DNA of 64,000 bases, taken from the NCBI RefSeq assembly GCF_010093305.1, contig NZ_PDWS01000001.1:186001-250000 (forward strand), written 5' to 3'. This DNA comes from Pseudoxanthomonas sacheonensis (GTDB taxonomy: Bacteria > Pseudomonadota > Gammaproteobacteria > Xanthomonadales > Xanthomonadaceae). The notes under the pieces were generated by a model. It did no database searches. It was given only the letters and a program-made list of their open reading frames with translations, and was not told the DNA's origin. The translations under genes and the position numbers were made by a program. Below are positions 53,720-62,613 of the stretch, piece by piece. How positions within the stretch are numbered: the stretch's first letter is position 1; every line of letters starts with the position of its first letter.

Positions 53720-55318
53720 TCAGCCCAGCAAGGATTTTCCGAGGATCAGATCCGAAGCGCGCTCGGCGATCATGATGGTGGGCGCATTGGTATTGCCGCC
53801 GATCAGCGACGGCATCACCGAAGCGTCGACCACGCGCAGGCCTTCCACGCCGTTGACCCGCAGCTGGCTGTCCACCACGGCGGTTTCGTCGCTGCCCATG
53901 CGGCAGGTGCCGACCGGGTGGTAGACGGTTTCGGCCTTGGCGCGGATGAATGCCGCCAATTCGCTATCGGTCAGGTCGCTGCGCGGCGGCTGGATCGGCG
54001 CGCCGCGATAGGCGTCGAAGGCCTTTTGGGCGAACAGTTCGCGCGACAGCTTGGCGCACTCCAGCATCATCTTCAGGTCGAAGCCTTCCTCGTCGCTCAG
54101 GTAGTTCGCTTCGATGCGCGCATCGGCACGCGGATCGGAGCTGTTGAGCGCGATCCGGCCGCGGCTGCGCGGACGCAGGAAACAGGCGTGCAGAGTGTAG
54201 CCGTCGCCCTTGAGGCGATTGCGGCCGTGGTCGTCCAGCATCGCCGGGACGAAGTGCAACTGGATGTCGGCGCGCGCGTCCGGCGCCAGCGACGAACGCA
54301 GGAAGCCGCCGGCTTCGGCGATATTGCTGCTGCCCGGGCCGCTGTGGTGCTTGAGGTAGTAGTGGTAGGCGATGGCCAGGTCGCCCACGCGGTCGTAGGT
54401 CACGCGCTGGGTGGAATGCTGCAGCGTGCAGATATCCAGGTGGTCCTGCAGGTTGCGGCCGACATAGGGCGAATCCACGGCCACGGCGATGCCGTGTTCC
54501 TGCAGATGATCGGCCGGGCCGATGCCCGACAGCATCAGCAGTTGCGGCGAATTGATCGCGCCGCCGCTCAGCAGCACTTCGCGTTCGGCGCGGGCCTGGA
54601 TCTCCTGGCCGCCGCTGGCGTAGGCCACGCCGACGGCGCGGCCGTTCTCCAGCAGGATGTGCCGCACCAGCGCGCCGGTCATCACGTCCAGGTTGGTTCG
54701 GGATTTGGCCGGCCGCAGGTAGGCCACGGCCGCCGAACAGCGTGCGCCATCCTTCTGGGTGACCTGGTACAGGCCCACGCCGGATTGTTCGGAGCCGTTG
54801 AAGTCGCTGTTGTGGCGAAAACCCGCCTGCTGCCCGGCTTCGATGAAGACCGACGACAGTGGGTTCGTATAGCGCAGGTCCGAAACGTACAGCGGGCCGT
54901 CGCCGCCGTGCAGCGCGTCGGCGCCGCGGGAGTTGCGTTCGGAGCGCTTGAAGTAGGGTAGCGCGCTGTTCCAGTCCCAGCCTTCGGCGCCTCCTGCCGC
55001 CCAGTCGTCGTAGTCGCCGGCCACGCCGCGGATGTAGCACATGGCGTTGATCGAGCTGGAGCCGCCCAGCACCTTGCCGCGCGGCCACCACAGGCGACGG
55101 TTGTCCAGCTGCGGCTCGGGCGCGGTGTCGTAATTCCAGTTCACGCCTTTCTGCCCGACCAGCTTGGCCAGGCCGGCGGGCATGTGGATGAAGGGGTGCC
55201 AGTCGCGGGGGCCGGCTTCCAGCAGCAGCACTTTGACGGCGGGGTCTTCGGAAAGGCGGTTGGCCAGCACGCAGCCGGCGGAACCGGCGCCAATGATGAT
55301 GTAGTCGTACACGCGCAA
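53720..55318 (-). CDS. GMC-family FAD oxidoreductase (choline/alcohol dehydrogenase type)
   Basis: 532 residues. FAD-binding loop YDYIIIGAGSAGCVLANRLSE, GMC signature 1 region PRGKVLGGSSSINAM, signature 2 GAINSPQLLMLSGIGP, and the C-terminal catalytic His/Asn part YHPVGTCRMGSDETAV with GGNTNAPTIMIAERASD. BetA- or AlkJ-like enzymes have this length and motif set. It is divergent from the MFS-like transporter gene. Choline is not specially supported because betB or a choline transporter is absent nearby; a medium- or long-chain alcohol is equally possible. Confidence 0.92.
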   Translation of the reverse strand: MRVYDYIIIGAGSAGCVLANRLSEDPAVKVLLLEAGPRDWHPFIHMPAGLAKLVGQKGVNWNYDTAPEPQLDNRRLWWPRGKVLGGSSSINAMCYIRGVAGDYDDWAAGGAEGWDWNSALPYFKRSERNSRGADALHGGDGPLYVSDLRYTNPLSSVFIEAGQQAGFRHNSDFNGSEQSGVGLYQVTQKDGARCSAAVAYLRPAKSRTNLDVMTGALVRHILLENGRAVGVAYASGGQEIQARAEREVLLSGGAINSPQLLMLSGIGPADHLQEHGIAVAVDSPYVGRNLQDHLDICTLQHSTQRVTYDRVGDLAIAYHYYLKHHSGPGSSNIAEAGGFLRSSLAPDARADIQLHFVPAMLDDHGRNRLKGDGYTLHACFLRPRSRGRIALNSSDPRADARIEANYLSDEEGFDLKMMLECAKLSRELFAQKAFDAYRGAPIQPPRSDLTDSELAAFIRAKAETVYHPVGTCRMGSDETAVVDSQLRVNGVEGLRVVDASVMPSLIGGNTNAPTIMIAERASDLILGKSLLG

Positions 55319-55495
55319 GCCTGCTGCGGAAGTCCGGCGAAGCTAGCCGCCAGGGGTAGAGCAAATGCTCTGCGCGCGGCGGTGGCGCCTAAGCGACTGA
55401 AAGCTGGTGGGGATCGGGCTTCCCAACGCTGGCGATGTTGCAGTGCATCGGATACCGTGCGCGCTGGCGTGGCGGTAAAGGACGGGAACGGGGTC

Positions 55496-56824
55496 ATGCA
55501 GCCGAACCAGGGGCGCATCCACATGGGCGAATGGCGCGGGGTCGCTATTTCGTTCGTCTACTTCTTCTGCGTACTGGCCGCCTATTACATGATCCGCCCG
55601 GTGCGGGAACAGTTGTCGTCCGCGGTCGGTTCGACCCAGTTGCCCTGGTTCTACGCCGCGACCTTCATCGCCACACTGGTGTTGACGCCGGTATTCGCCG
55701 CGCTGGCTTCGCGCTGGCCGCGCCGGGTGCTGGTGCCAGTGGTGTACGTATTCTTCATCGCCTGTCTGCTGGCCTTCATGCCGGCCTTCACCCACACGGG
55801 CCTGCTCAGCCCGCGCGCGCTGGGCATGGTGTTCTTCGTCTGGGTCAGCGTGTTCAACCTGATCGTGGTATCGGTGTTCTGGATTTTCATGTCCGACATC
55901 TGGAGTCTGGACCAATCCAAGCGCCTGTTTCCCGTCATCGCCGTCGCCGGCACGCTGGGTGCGCTCGCCGGGCCAGCGCTGACCCGCTCGCTGGTCAGCG
56001 TGATCGGCGTGGCGCCGTTGCTGCTGATATCGGCCAGCCTGCTGGGCATCGCCACGGTCTGCGTGATGCTGCTGAACCGCTGGGCGCGCGTGCACGGTGC
56101 GCGCCGGCACGAAGTCGGTCACGAGGACGCGGTCGGCGGCGGCATGTGGGATGGTCTGAAGCAGATATTCGCCGACCCGTTCATACGCGGCATGGCCGTT
56201 CTGCTGCTGCTGGCCGACGGCATCGGCACGGTCAACTACGCGCTGATGATCGATTACTCCGGCGCGACCTTCGCCGACGCGGCGGCGCGCACGCGCTTCC
56301 ACGCCGACGTGGACCTGGTCGCGAACCTGCTGACCGTGATCGTGCAGGTCACCTTGACCCGCTGGCTGTTGCCGTTGCGCGGGCCGGGCACGGTGATCAT
56401 GCTCTGGGCGCTGGTCAGCATCGCCGTGCTGCTGGTGGTGGTGTTCTCGCCGGATCCGCATGCGCCGTTGTTCACCCTGCCGTTGCTGCTTGGACCGGTG
56501 GCGCCGACCGTGCTGGCCTTGATCGTCAGTCGCGGCTTGGCCTATGGCATGGCCGAGCCGGCGCGGCACAGCCTATACACCCGTGTGCCGCGCAATGTGC
56601 GCTACAAGGGCCAGGACGCGGTCGACACCGCGGTATGGCGTTTCGGCGACTTGGCCATCGCGACCGGCATGAATGGCCTGAAGTCGCTGGGCATGACGAT
56701 TGGCGGCTTCGCTGGACTGAGCGCGCTGGCTGCATTCGCCGCGGCGGGCATCGGCTGGCGCTTGTGGAAGCGGGTGGAAAAGGTGGGGGAAACAGTGCCC
56801 GTGCAGACGGAAACTGGCAAATGA
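55496..56824 (+). CDS. MFS-like/NTP-transporter-related membrane protein
   Basis: 442 residues with 11-12 predicted helices from MQPNQGRIHMGEWRG. Segments SDIWSLDQSKRLFPVIAVAG and PARHSLYTRVPRNVRYKGQD resemble the Tlc/NTP-NTP exchange family and the related bacterial MFS members often annotated as such; the KRLFPVIAVAGTLGALAGP stretch is characteristic of them. The ATP exchange activity of obligate intracellular bacteria is improbable here. Substrate unknown. The start is chosen over longer frames because upstream codons overlap the divergent GMC gene. Confidence 0.82.
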   Translation: MQPNQGRIHMGEWRGVAISFVYFFCVLAAYYMIRPVREQLSSAVGSTQLPWFYAATFIATLVLTPVFAALASRWPRRVLVPVVYVFFIACLLAFMPAFTHTGLLSPRALGMVFFVWVSVFNLIVVSVFWIFMSDIWSLDQSKRLFPVIAVAGTLGALAGPALTRSLVSVIGVAPLLLISASLLGIATVCVMLLNRWARVHGARRHEVGHEDAVGGGMWDGLKQIFADPFIRGMAVLLLLADGIGTVNYALMIDYSGATFADAAARTRFHADVDLVANLLTVIVQVTLTRWLLPLRGPGTVIMLWALVSIAVLLVVVFSPDPHAPLFTLPLLLGPVAPTVLALIVSRGLAYGMAEPARHSLYTRVPRNVRYKGQDAVDTAVWRFGDLAIATGMNGLKSLGMTIGGFAGLSALAAFAAAGIGWRLWKRVEKVGETVPVQTETGK

Positions 56825-56877
56825 TCCGTTCGTGGCGAGCCCCGGACTTGATCCGGAGCTCACCACGAACCGGAATT
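56825..56877. repeat. Family D repeat, mosaic copy
   Basis: TCCGTTCGTGGCGAGC...GAGCTCACCACGAACCGGA with the different core CCCGGACTTGATCCGG. It starts one base after the TGA of the upstream gene and appears to be a family D element whose centre was replaced. Confidence 0.6.
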
Positions 56878-56931
56878 TTCCCGCGCAGTCTTCCGGTATG
56901 CTGGTCTGAACCGAATCGCCAAAGGGCCGAC

Positions 56932-57294
56932 ATGCTGATGCTTGCGCAAATCCTGACCGCGCTGGTCGCCCTGCTGCATGTGTATTTCCTGGTGCTGGAA
57001 ATGTTTCTGTGGACCAAGCCGCTGGGCATGAAGACTTTCCGCAATTCGCCTGAGAAAGCGGAGACCACGCGCGTACTGGCCGCCAACCAGGGGCTCTACA
57101 ACGGTTTCCTTGCCGCGGGTTTGCTCTGGTTCCTGTGCGCCGCGCAGTGGAACGTGGTCCTGTTCTTCCTGGGCTGCGTGCTGGTCGCGGCGCTGTACGG
57201 CGCCTACAGCGTCAGCAAGCGCATCTTTTTCGTGCAGGGCGTGCCGGCCATCGCCGCCATCATCGCCGTGTGGTGTCTGACCCGCGGTGTCTGA
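56932..57294 (+). CDS. DUF1304-family small membrane protein
   Basis: 120 residues with four hydrophobic helices. The conserved opening ALVALLHVYFLVLEMFLWTKP, then TRVLAANQGLYNGFLAAGLLW, and the end VQGVPAIAAIIAVW match the DUF1304 group. Start ATG at 56932. These proteins are small inner-membrane proteins without an established function. Gene stands alone between two repeats. Confidence 0.9.
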   Translation: MLMLAQILTALVALLHVYFLVLEMFLWTKPLGMKTFRNSPEKAETTRVLAANQGLYNGFLAAGLLWFLCAAQWNVVLFFLGCVLVAALYGAYSVSKRIFFVQGVPAIAAIIAVWCLTRGV

Positions 57295-57306
57295 TGCACG
57301 CGCACC

Positions 57307-57388
57307 GTGGGAGCGGCGTCCCGCCGCGAGCTTTTTGCGCATGGGTTGAGCCCAGGATCAAGAGCTCGCGGCGGGACGCCGCTCCCAC
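57307..57388. repeat. Extragenic inverted repeat, family A, copy 3
   Basis: Arms GGGAGCGGCGTCCCGCCGCG and its complement, 12 bp after the DUF1304 stop. Confidence 0.85.
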
Positions 57389-57396
57389 GGTCGGTT

Positions 57397-57873
57397 CTAG
57401 CTGCGCGCGGGTTTGGGGGAAACCCACATCGAGATGCGTGCCTTGAACACCGCATCGCTCTGCGGATCGGTCACCACCACGTTGACCGGCAGCTCGTAAC
57501 CTTCGGCTGACTCGTACGGCGGGAATTCCGGCGTAGCCACGCCGCGCTGGGTGCCGACGGCCTTCTTCAGGTATTCCACGCTCATGCCTTTCGGAATCCA
57601 ACGCATCGATGCGGGAATGCTGACGTCGGTCATCAGTCCGCCGGCGAATTCGGCCAGGTTGCACAGGGCGATCGCATGCACGGTGCCCAGGTGGTTGGTC
57701 ACGCTGCGGCGATGGGCGATGGTGGCCTCTGCGCGGTTGGGCTCAAGCACGGTCATGCGCGGCTTGATGCTGCCGAAGTAGGGCGCCTTGAAACAGATCA
57801 GACGCGAGAACAGCCAATGGCCGAACGGCTTGCGGGTGATGCTGTTGTACAACTGAAGTACGGAAGCGCTCAT
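57397..57873 (-). CDS. DUF4442 hotdog-fold protein
   Basis: 158 residues from the ATG at 57873; a longer upstream frame runs into the family I palindromes and is not used. Segments: FSRLICFKAPYFGSIKPRM at the start, AHRRSVTNHLGTVHAIALCNLAE (the hotdog helix region) and GMSVEYLKKAVGTQRGVA. DUF4442 proteins are YiiD-like/thioesterase relatives and may hydrolyse acyl-CoA. It lies next to the fadE operon on the same strand, which fits an acyl-CoA link, but the 214 bp gap filled by repeats suggests separate transcription. Confidence 0.82.
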   Translation of the reverse strand: MSASVLQLYNSITRKPFGHWLFSRLICFKAPYFGSIKPRMTVLEPNRAEATIAHRRSVTNHLGTVHAIALCNLAEFAGGLMTDVSIPASMRWIPKGMSVEYLKKAVGTQRGVATPEFPPYESAEGYELPVNVVVTDPQSDAVFKARISMWVSPKPARS

Positions 57874-57885
57874 GGCAAAGGCTCT

Positions 57886-58085
57886 GCTTGGCTCCCTCCC
57901 TTGCGTAGCCCCCCAAGGGGACTTCCTTCGGGGCGCAGGGGAGGGTTGGGGAGGGGTTGCTCTTGATCTTGCCGTTGCGGTTGCCCTAAGGCCTGGAAAG
58001 TCAGCGCCAAAAGCACCCCCTCCCAGTCTCCCCCTGCGCCCCTTGCGAAGTCCCCTTGGGGGACTTCGCAAGGGGAGGGGCAGAG
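57886..58085. repeat. Inverted pair of family I repeats
   Basis: CTCCCTCCCTTGCGTAGCCC ... CAGGGGAGGGTTGGGGAGGG followed by TTGCTCTTGATCTTG, then the reverse arrangement (CCCCCTCCCAGTCTCCCCCT, with TGCGAAGTCCCCTTGGGGGA, and GCAAGGGGAGGGGC). Related to 18763-18818. It fills the gap upstream of the DUF4442 gene. Confidence 0.75.
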
Positions 58086-58087
58086 CA

Positions 58088-60568
58088 TCAAGCCGCTTCG
58101 CGCGACTGCCGCGTCCCAGCGCCGTGTTTGTCGTAGTAACCGGCCGACCGTAATTCATGCGCGTCGAAATCATCCACGGTGATGGTTTCCAGCGTGATCT
58201 CGCGCAGCTCTTCCAGCTGCTTGCGTTCGTCGGCCGTGATCCAACCCTCGCGCACGCCTTCGTCCAGCTGCGAAGCGAAATCCAGCGCTTCGATGTCGCT
58301 GTTCTTCAGCGCCTTGAGGAACTTGCGTTCCACCGGCTCGGCCAGAATGGCCTTGGCCAGGTAGCTGTTGATGCGGCCGCCGGGATTGTTCTCGCACGGG
58401 GTGAGGAACACGCCCTCACCCAGACGGTCGCGCGCTTCGTTGGGCGTCATCAGCAACGCGGCTACGCGGTGGCCCAAGCGGTCGCTGGGAGCGACGGCGC
58501 GGCGGCCCCACGGAAAGATCAGCGGCCACAGCAGCCATACCACCGGGCGGATGGGGAAGTTGCGCAGCGCGGACGAAAGAGCCTGTTCGATCTTGTGCAC
58601 GCTGTCGTGGAAGGCCCAGGCCAGCAACGGCTGGTCGGCCACCGGCGCGCCTTCGTCGTGGTAGCGCTTCAGCATGGCGCTGGTCATGTAGATGTGGCTC
58701 AACACATCGCCCAGCCGGCCGGACAGCGATTCCTTGAACTTCAGCTTGCCGCCCAGCAGCAGCATGGACACGTCGGCCATCAGCGCCAGGTTGGCGGAAT
58801 AGCGGTCCAGCTTGCGGAAATAGCGTCGCGTGTAGTCGTCGCCCGGGGCCGAGCCGATCCTGGCGCCAGTCAGGCCGAACCAGAACGAGCGCACCGCGTT
58901 GGAAATGGCGAAGCCGATGTGGCCGAACAGATTGCGGTCGAACTCTTCCAGGCCGGCCTGATGATCCGGATTGCCGGCGGCCTTCATTTCCTTCATCACC
59001 CACGGATGGCACAGGATCGCGCCCTGGCCGAAGATCAGCAGGCTGCGGGTCATGATGTTGGCGCCTTCCACGGTGATGGCGATGGGCGATGCTTGCCACG
59101 CGCGGCCGGCGAAATTCCGCGGCCCCAGGATGATGCCCTTGCCGCCGATCACGTCCATCACGTCCTTGGACACTTCGCGGCCCATTTCCGTGCAGTGGTA
59201 CTTGGCGATAGCCGACGGCACCGACGGCACGTCGCCGCGGTCGACCGCAGCCGCAGTGGCCTGCGAAAGCGCACTGATCGCATACGCCTTGCCGCCGATG
59301 CGCGCCAGCGCTTCTTCCACGCCTTCGAAACGGCCGACCGACAGGCCGAACTGCTTGCGGATGCGCGCATAGGCGCCGGTCACCAGCGCGCCGGCCTTGG
59401 CGCCGCCGCTGCCGGTGGAAGGCAGGGTGATGGAGCGGCCCACGGCCAGGCATTCGTTGAGCATGTTCCAGCCCAGGCCGGCCTTGTCCACGCCGCCGAT
59501 CAGCTGACTGAGCGGGATGAAGACTTCCTTGCCGTGGATCGGACCGTTCTGGAACGGCGAGTTGAGCGGGAAATGGCGGCGGCCGATTTCGACGCCCGCC
59601 GTGTCGCGCGGCAGCAGCGCCAGGGTGATGCCGATATCGCGCGTGTCGCCGATGAGTTTGTCCGGGTCGTACATGCGGAACGCCAGGCCGATCAGCGTGG
59701 CCACCGGAGCCAGCGTGATGTAGCGCTTGTCGAAAGTCAGCTTGACGCCCAGCACATTGGCGCCGTTCCACTCGCCCTTGCAGACGATGCCGAAGTCGGG
59801 AATGGAAGTGGCGTCGGAACCGGCGAACGGACCGGTCAGGCCGAAGCAGGGCACTTCCTCGCCCGCCGCCAGACGCGGCAGGTAGTAGTCCTTCTGTTCC
59901 TGGGTGCCGTAGTGGTTAAGCAGCTCGCCCGGGCCCAGCGAATTGGGCACGCCGACGGTGGAGCTGACCACGCTGGAGACCGAGGCGATCTTCTGGATGA
60001 CCTTGTGGTGGGCCAGCGCCGAGAAACCCAGGCCGCCGTATTCCTTGGGAATGATCATGCCGAAGAATTTGTTCTTCTTGATGAAGGCCCACAGTTCCGG
60101 CGGCAGGTCGGCGTAGACGTGGGTGATTTCCCAGTCGCTGGTCATCCGGCACAGCTCTTCCACCGGGCCGTCCAGGAAGGCCTGTTCTTCAGCCGACAAC
60201 TGCGGCTTCGGGTAGTTGAGCAATTTGTTCCAGTCGGGATCGCCGGTGAACAGTTCGCCTTCGAAACCCACCGAACCGGTTTCCAGCGCGATGCGCTCGG
60301 TCTGCGACAGCGGCGGCAGCACCTTGCGGAAGAACTTCAGCAGCGGCGCGGTCACCAGCGGCTTGCGGATGCCGGGAATCAGCAGCGGCACCGCGATCAG
60401 CGCCACCAGCACGGCGGCGGCGATGGTCGCGGTGTGGTTGGCGCCCAGCAGCCAACACGCCACCAGCAGGGTCGCGGTGATCGCGGCCCAGTAGGCCAGC
60501 CGGATACGGTGGTAAGCGGCGAACGCGCCGACCAGCAGGAAGGCGAGGAAGGGGGCGACGATGCTCAT
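58088..60568 (-). CDS. fadE: Long-chain acyl-CoA dehydrogenase FadE
   Basis: 826 residues, close to the 814 of E. coli FadE. Two N-terminal hydrophobic stretches (VAPFLAFLLVGAFAAYHRI; LLVACWLLGANHTATIAAAVL) may target it to the membrane. ACAD segments: PPELWAFIKKNKFFGMIIP with EYGGLGFSA, GLTGPFAGSDATSIPD, LGVKLTFDKRYITLAPVAT, RNFAGRAWQASPIAITVEGANI with the catalytic glutamate region. It performs the first step of beta-oxidation. The hydrolase gene overlaps its start by ATGA, so both share the promoter at 61541-61570. Confidence 0.95.
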   Translation of the reverse strand: MSIVAPFLAFLLVGAFAAYHRIRLAYWAAITATLLVACWLLGANHTATIAAAVLVALIAVPLLIPGIRKPLVTAPLLKFFRKVLPPLSQTERIALETGSVGFEGELFTGDPDWNKLLNYPKPQLSAEEQAFLDGPVEELCRMTSDWEITHVYADLPPELWAFIKKNKFFGMIIPKEYGGLGFSALAHHKVIQKIASVSSVVSSTVGVPNSLGPGELLNHYGTQEQKDYYLPRLAAGEEVPCFGLTGPFAGSDATSIPDFGIVCKGEWNGANVLGVKLTFDKRYITLAPVATLIGLAFRMYDPDKLIGDTRDIGITLALLPRDTAGVEIGRRHFPLNSPFQNGPIHGKEVFIPLSQLIGGVDKAGLGWNMLNECLAVGRSITLPSTGSGGAKAGALVTGAYARIRKQFGLSVGRFEGVEEALARIGGKAYAISALSQATAAAVDRGDVPSVPSAIAKYHCTEMGREVSKDVMDVIGGKGIILGPRNFAGRAWQASPIAITVEGANIMTRSLLIFGQGAILCHPWVMKEMKAAGNPDHQAGLEEFDRNLFGHIGFAISNAVRSFWFGLTGARIGSAPGDDYTRRYFRKLDRYSANLALMADVSMLLLGGKLKFKESLSGRLGDVLSHIYMTSAMLKRYHDEGAPVADQPLLAWAFHDSVHKIEQALSSALRNFPIRPVVWLLWPLIFPWGRRAVAPSDRLGHRVAALLMTPNEARDRLGEGVFLTPCENNPGGRINSYLAKAILAEPVERKFLKALKNSDIEALDFASQLDEGVREGWITADERKQLEELREITLETITVDDFDAHELRSAGYYDKHGAGTRQSREAA

Positions 60569-61533
60569 GGGACGGCTCCGGATACGGCGTTGGTGACGGC
60601 GGATTCGCCGGTGGCGTTGAATGCTGTTGCGTCTGCGCGGGCCGCGGGCAGGTCGGCCAGATACTCCAGCACGGTGCTGGTAAACGCATCGTTGTCGTCG
60701 CCGGCCAGCATGTGCGTGGCCTGCGGCAGATGCGCGTGGCGCGCGTGCGGAACCAGCGTCTGGAATTCTTCCACGGTCTTGGCCGAAACCAGATCGCTGC
60801 GGCCGCCGCTGATCAGCAGCACCGGGCAGCGGATCGTGCGTGCGGCATCGACGATGTCGTCCTGGTGCTGCGCGCAATCGCGTACCAGATCGTCGATCAA
60901 ACGCGCATCCCAATGCCAGCGCCAGCGGCCGTCGCTGCCTTCGCGCAGGACTTCGCGCAGTTCCTGCGGCGTCTTGCGCGCACGGCGATGCGGCAGGTAC
61001 GCGGCGATGATGTCGGCGGCGTGATCCAGCGAATCGAAACCCTGCGGGAAAGCGGTGACGAAACCGAGGATGCGTTGCAGCCCGGCTTCTTCCCAGCGTG
61101 GGGTGATGTCGACCAGCACCATGGCGCGGAACAGGCCCGGCCAGCGCGCTTCGGAAATCATGCCGAACAGACCGCCCATCGAAGCGCCGATCAGCACCGG
61201 CGGCTGCATGTGTTCGCCAGCGACGATGATCAGGTCGTCGGCCAGTTGTTCGCCGGCGTAGGGCAGGTCGGCGGGATTGCGGGCCGACTCGCCATGGCCG
61301 CGCGCATCGTAGGAAAGCCCGGCATAGCCTTCCGCGGCCAGCGCCATGCCGCTGCGCTGCCACGCTCCGCGGGTCTGGCCGAAGCCGTGCGCGAAAAGCA
61401 GCGTGTTGGAAGCCTGCAAGGGCGAAGCGGTGGGGAAAGCGGTCGCGGCCAGGGCAAGACCGCCTGCGCCGGTCAGCGTCCGCGACTGCGCAGGCAGCTG
61501 ATCAAGAGGAGGCTTGGAAGAAGGAGATACCAT
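60565..61533 (-). CDS. Alpha/beta hydrolase of the fadE operon
   Basis: 322 residues from the ATG at 61533; a GTG at 61554 would add seven residues (MRSILAR). The alpha/beta core is clear: HGFGQTRGAW (oxyanion hole), YDARGHGESARN, nucleophile elbow GASMGG, and the His in LPQATHMLAGDD. Coupled by ATGA overlap to fadE, it probably hydrolyses a lipid ester or acyl thioester to feed beta-oxidation. The ATG lies 7 bp from the -10 element, so the mRNA is probably leaderless. Confidence 0.87.
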   Translation of the reverse strand: MVSPSSKPPLDQLPAQSRTLTGAGGLALAATAFPTASPLQASNTLLFAHGFGQTRGAWQRSGMALAAEGYAGLSYDARGHGESARNPADLPYAGEQLADDLIIVAGEHMQPPVLIGASMGGLFGMISEARWPGLFRAMVLVDITPRWEEAGLQRILGFVTAFPQGFDSLDHAADIIAAYLPHRRARKTPQELREVLREGSDGRWRWHWDARLIDDLVRDCAQHQDDIVDAARTIRCPVLLISGGRSDLVSAKTVEEFQTLVPHARHAHLPQATHMLAGDDNDAFTSTVLEYLADLPAARADATAFNATGESAVTNAVSGAVP

Positions 61534-61540
61534 ACGGGCT

Positions 61541-61570
61541 AGTATGGATCTCACAATTTAGAGTAGTCAA
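61541..61570 (-). promoter_or_regulatory. Promoter of the hydrolase-fadE operon (probably leaderless)
   Basis: Minus-strand TTGACT (61565-61570), 18 bp spacer, CATACT (61541-61546). The -10 element ends 7 bp before the ATG at 61533, so transcription should start at or next to the start codon. Confidence 0.6.
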
Positions 61571-61689
61571 TCGGTTTCGGCGCTGCCGCTCGGATCCGTT
61601 GCTGCTGCAAGCTGCTGATTCCAGGGATCTTCGATGTGATGCCGCAAAACGTACCGCAACAAACCTCAGCGTATGGTTAAATGTGAAAT

Positions 61690-62289
61690 ATGACTGCAAA
61701 CACGTCCGAACCGGCTTCGGCCAACACCTCCCGACCCACACGCCTCAGCGCTGAGGATTGGGCGCAGGCCGCGCTGGATCTGGTCGCCGAACAAGGGGTC
61801 GCCGCAGTGGCGGTGGAACCGCTCGCACGCCGGTTGGGCGTCACCAAGGGCAGCTTCTATTGGCATTTCCCTTCGCGCGATGCGCTTTTGCAGGCGGCGC
61901 TGGAGCGTTGGGAGGCGATTGAACAGGAAAGCGTGTTCGGTAGCCTGGAGGCCGTGCCCGATCCCCGGGCGCGCCTGCGCGAGCTGTTCCTGCTGGTCGC
62001 CCACGAAGTCAAACCACACGTTATCTATAGCGAGCTGCTGAAGGCGCTGGACCACCCGGCCGTGCAGCCGGTGATCAACCGGGTTTCGCAGCGGCGCCTG
62101 GAATACCTGGTCGCTTCCTTCCGTCAGGCTGGCCTGGGCCGTACCGAGGCCCAGCACCGTGCGCGCTTGGCGTATTCGGCCTATCTGGGGTTCCTGCAGC
62201 TGGCCCTGCAGCTGCAGCAGCCGCGCTTGCATCACGAGGAATTCGAGGCTTACGTGGAGCATGTGATCAGTACGCTGATCCCGAACTGA
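61690..62289 (+). CDS. TetR-family transcriptional regulator
   Basis: 199 residues. N-terminal HTH (AALDLVAEQGVAAVAVEPLARRLGVTKGSFYWHFPSRDALLQ, residues about 28-70, the last part being the typical TetR recognition/anchor pattern GVTKGSFYWHF). The C-terminal ligand domain is helical (VSQRRLEYLVASFRQAGL). Divergent from the hydrolase-fadE operon with a 156 bp spacer; it is a natural candidate for the acyl-CoA-responsive repressor of that operon. Its own start codon follows TTAAAT, again with no Shine-Dalgarno. Confidence 0.88.
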   Translation: MTANTSEPASANTSRPTRLSAEDWAQAALDLVAEQGVAAVAVEPLARRLGVTKGSFYWHFPSRDALLQAALERWEAIEQESVFGSLEAVPDPRARLRELFLLVAHEVKPHVIYSELLKALDHPAVQPVINRVSQRRLEYLVASFRQAGLGRTEAQHRARLAYSAYLGFLQLALQLQQPRLHHEEFEAYVEHVISTLIPN

Positions 62290-62293
62290 GGCT

Positions 62294-62518
62294 TCAAAAG
62301 CGTTTCGCGCGTTGCGCGAGTCACTTTTCTTTGAACGGCAAAGAAAAGTAACCAAAAGAAAGCCGCCCTAACGCCGCGCCCCACGATGAAGCCGTGGGGT
62401 CCGCAAGCAGGCCGGGAATTTCCGTAAGGCGCCTCCTGCGCCTCCGGAAACGGCGCACATCCCTGTGCGCCGCCCCTTCGGGGTTTATCCCGGCCCGCTT
62501 GCCGCGTCTCACGGGGCT
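62294..62518 (+). repeat. Long multi-hairpin repeat element, copy L3
   Basis: About 225 bp, undecorated as L2. Compared with L1 and L2 the hairpin CCCGGCG/CGCCGGG has become CCCCACG/CGTGGGG on both arms. It starts 5 bp after the TetR stop and covers most of the gap before the sigma-factor gene; the remaining 95 bp contain no clear feature. Confidence 0.9.
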
Positions 62519-62613
62519 GGTAGGGCGAACCAAAGCAAACCCAGAGCCGTACAGCGCCAGTTTTGCTTTATTGAGGGATCGCCTTAAACCTAACGGCCCA
62601 TTGCCGCATCCCA

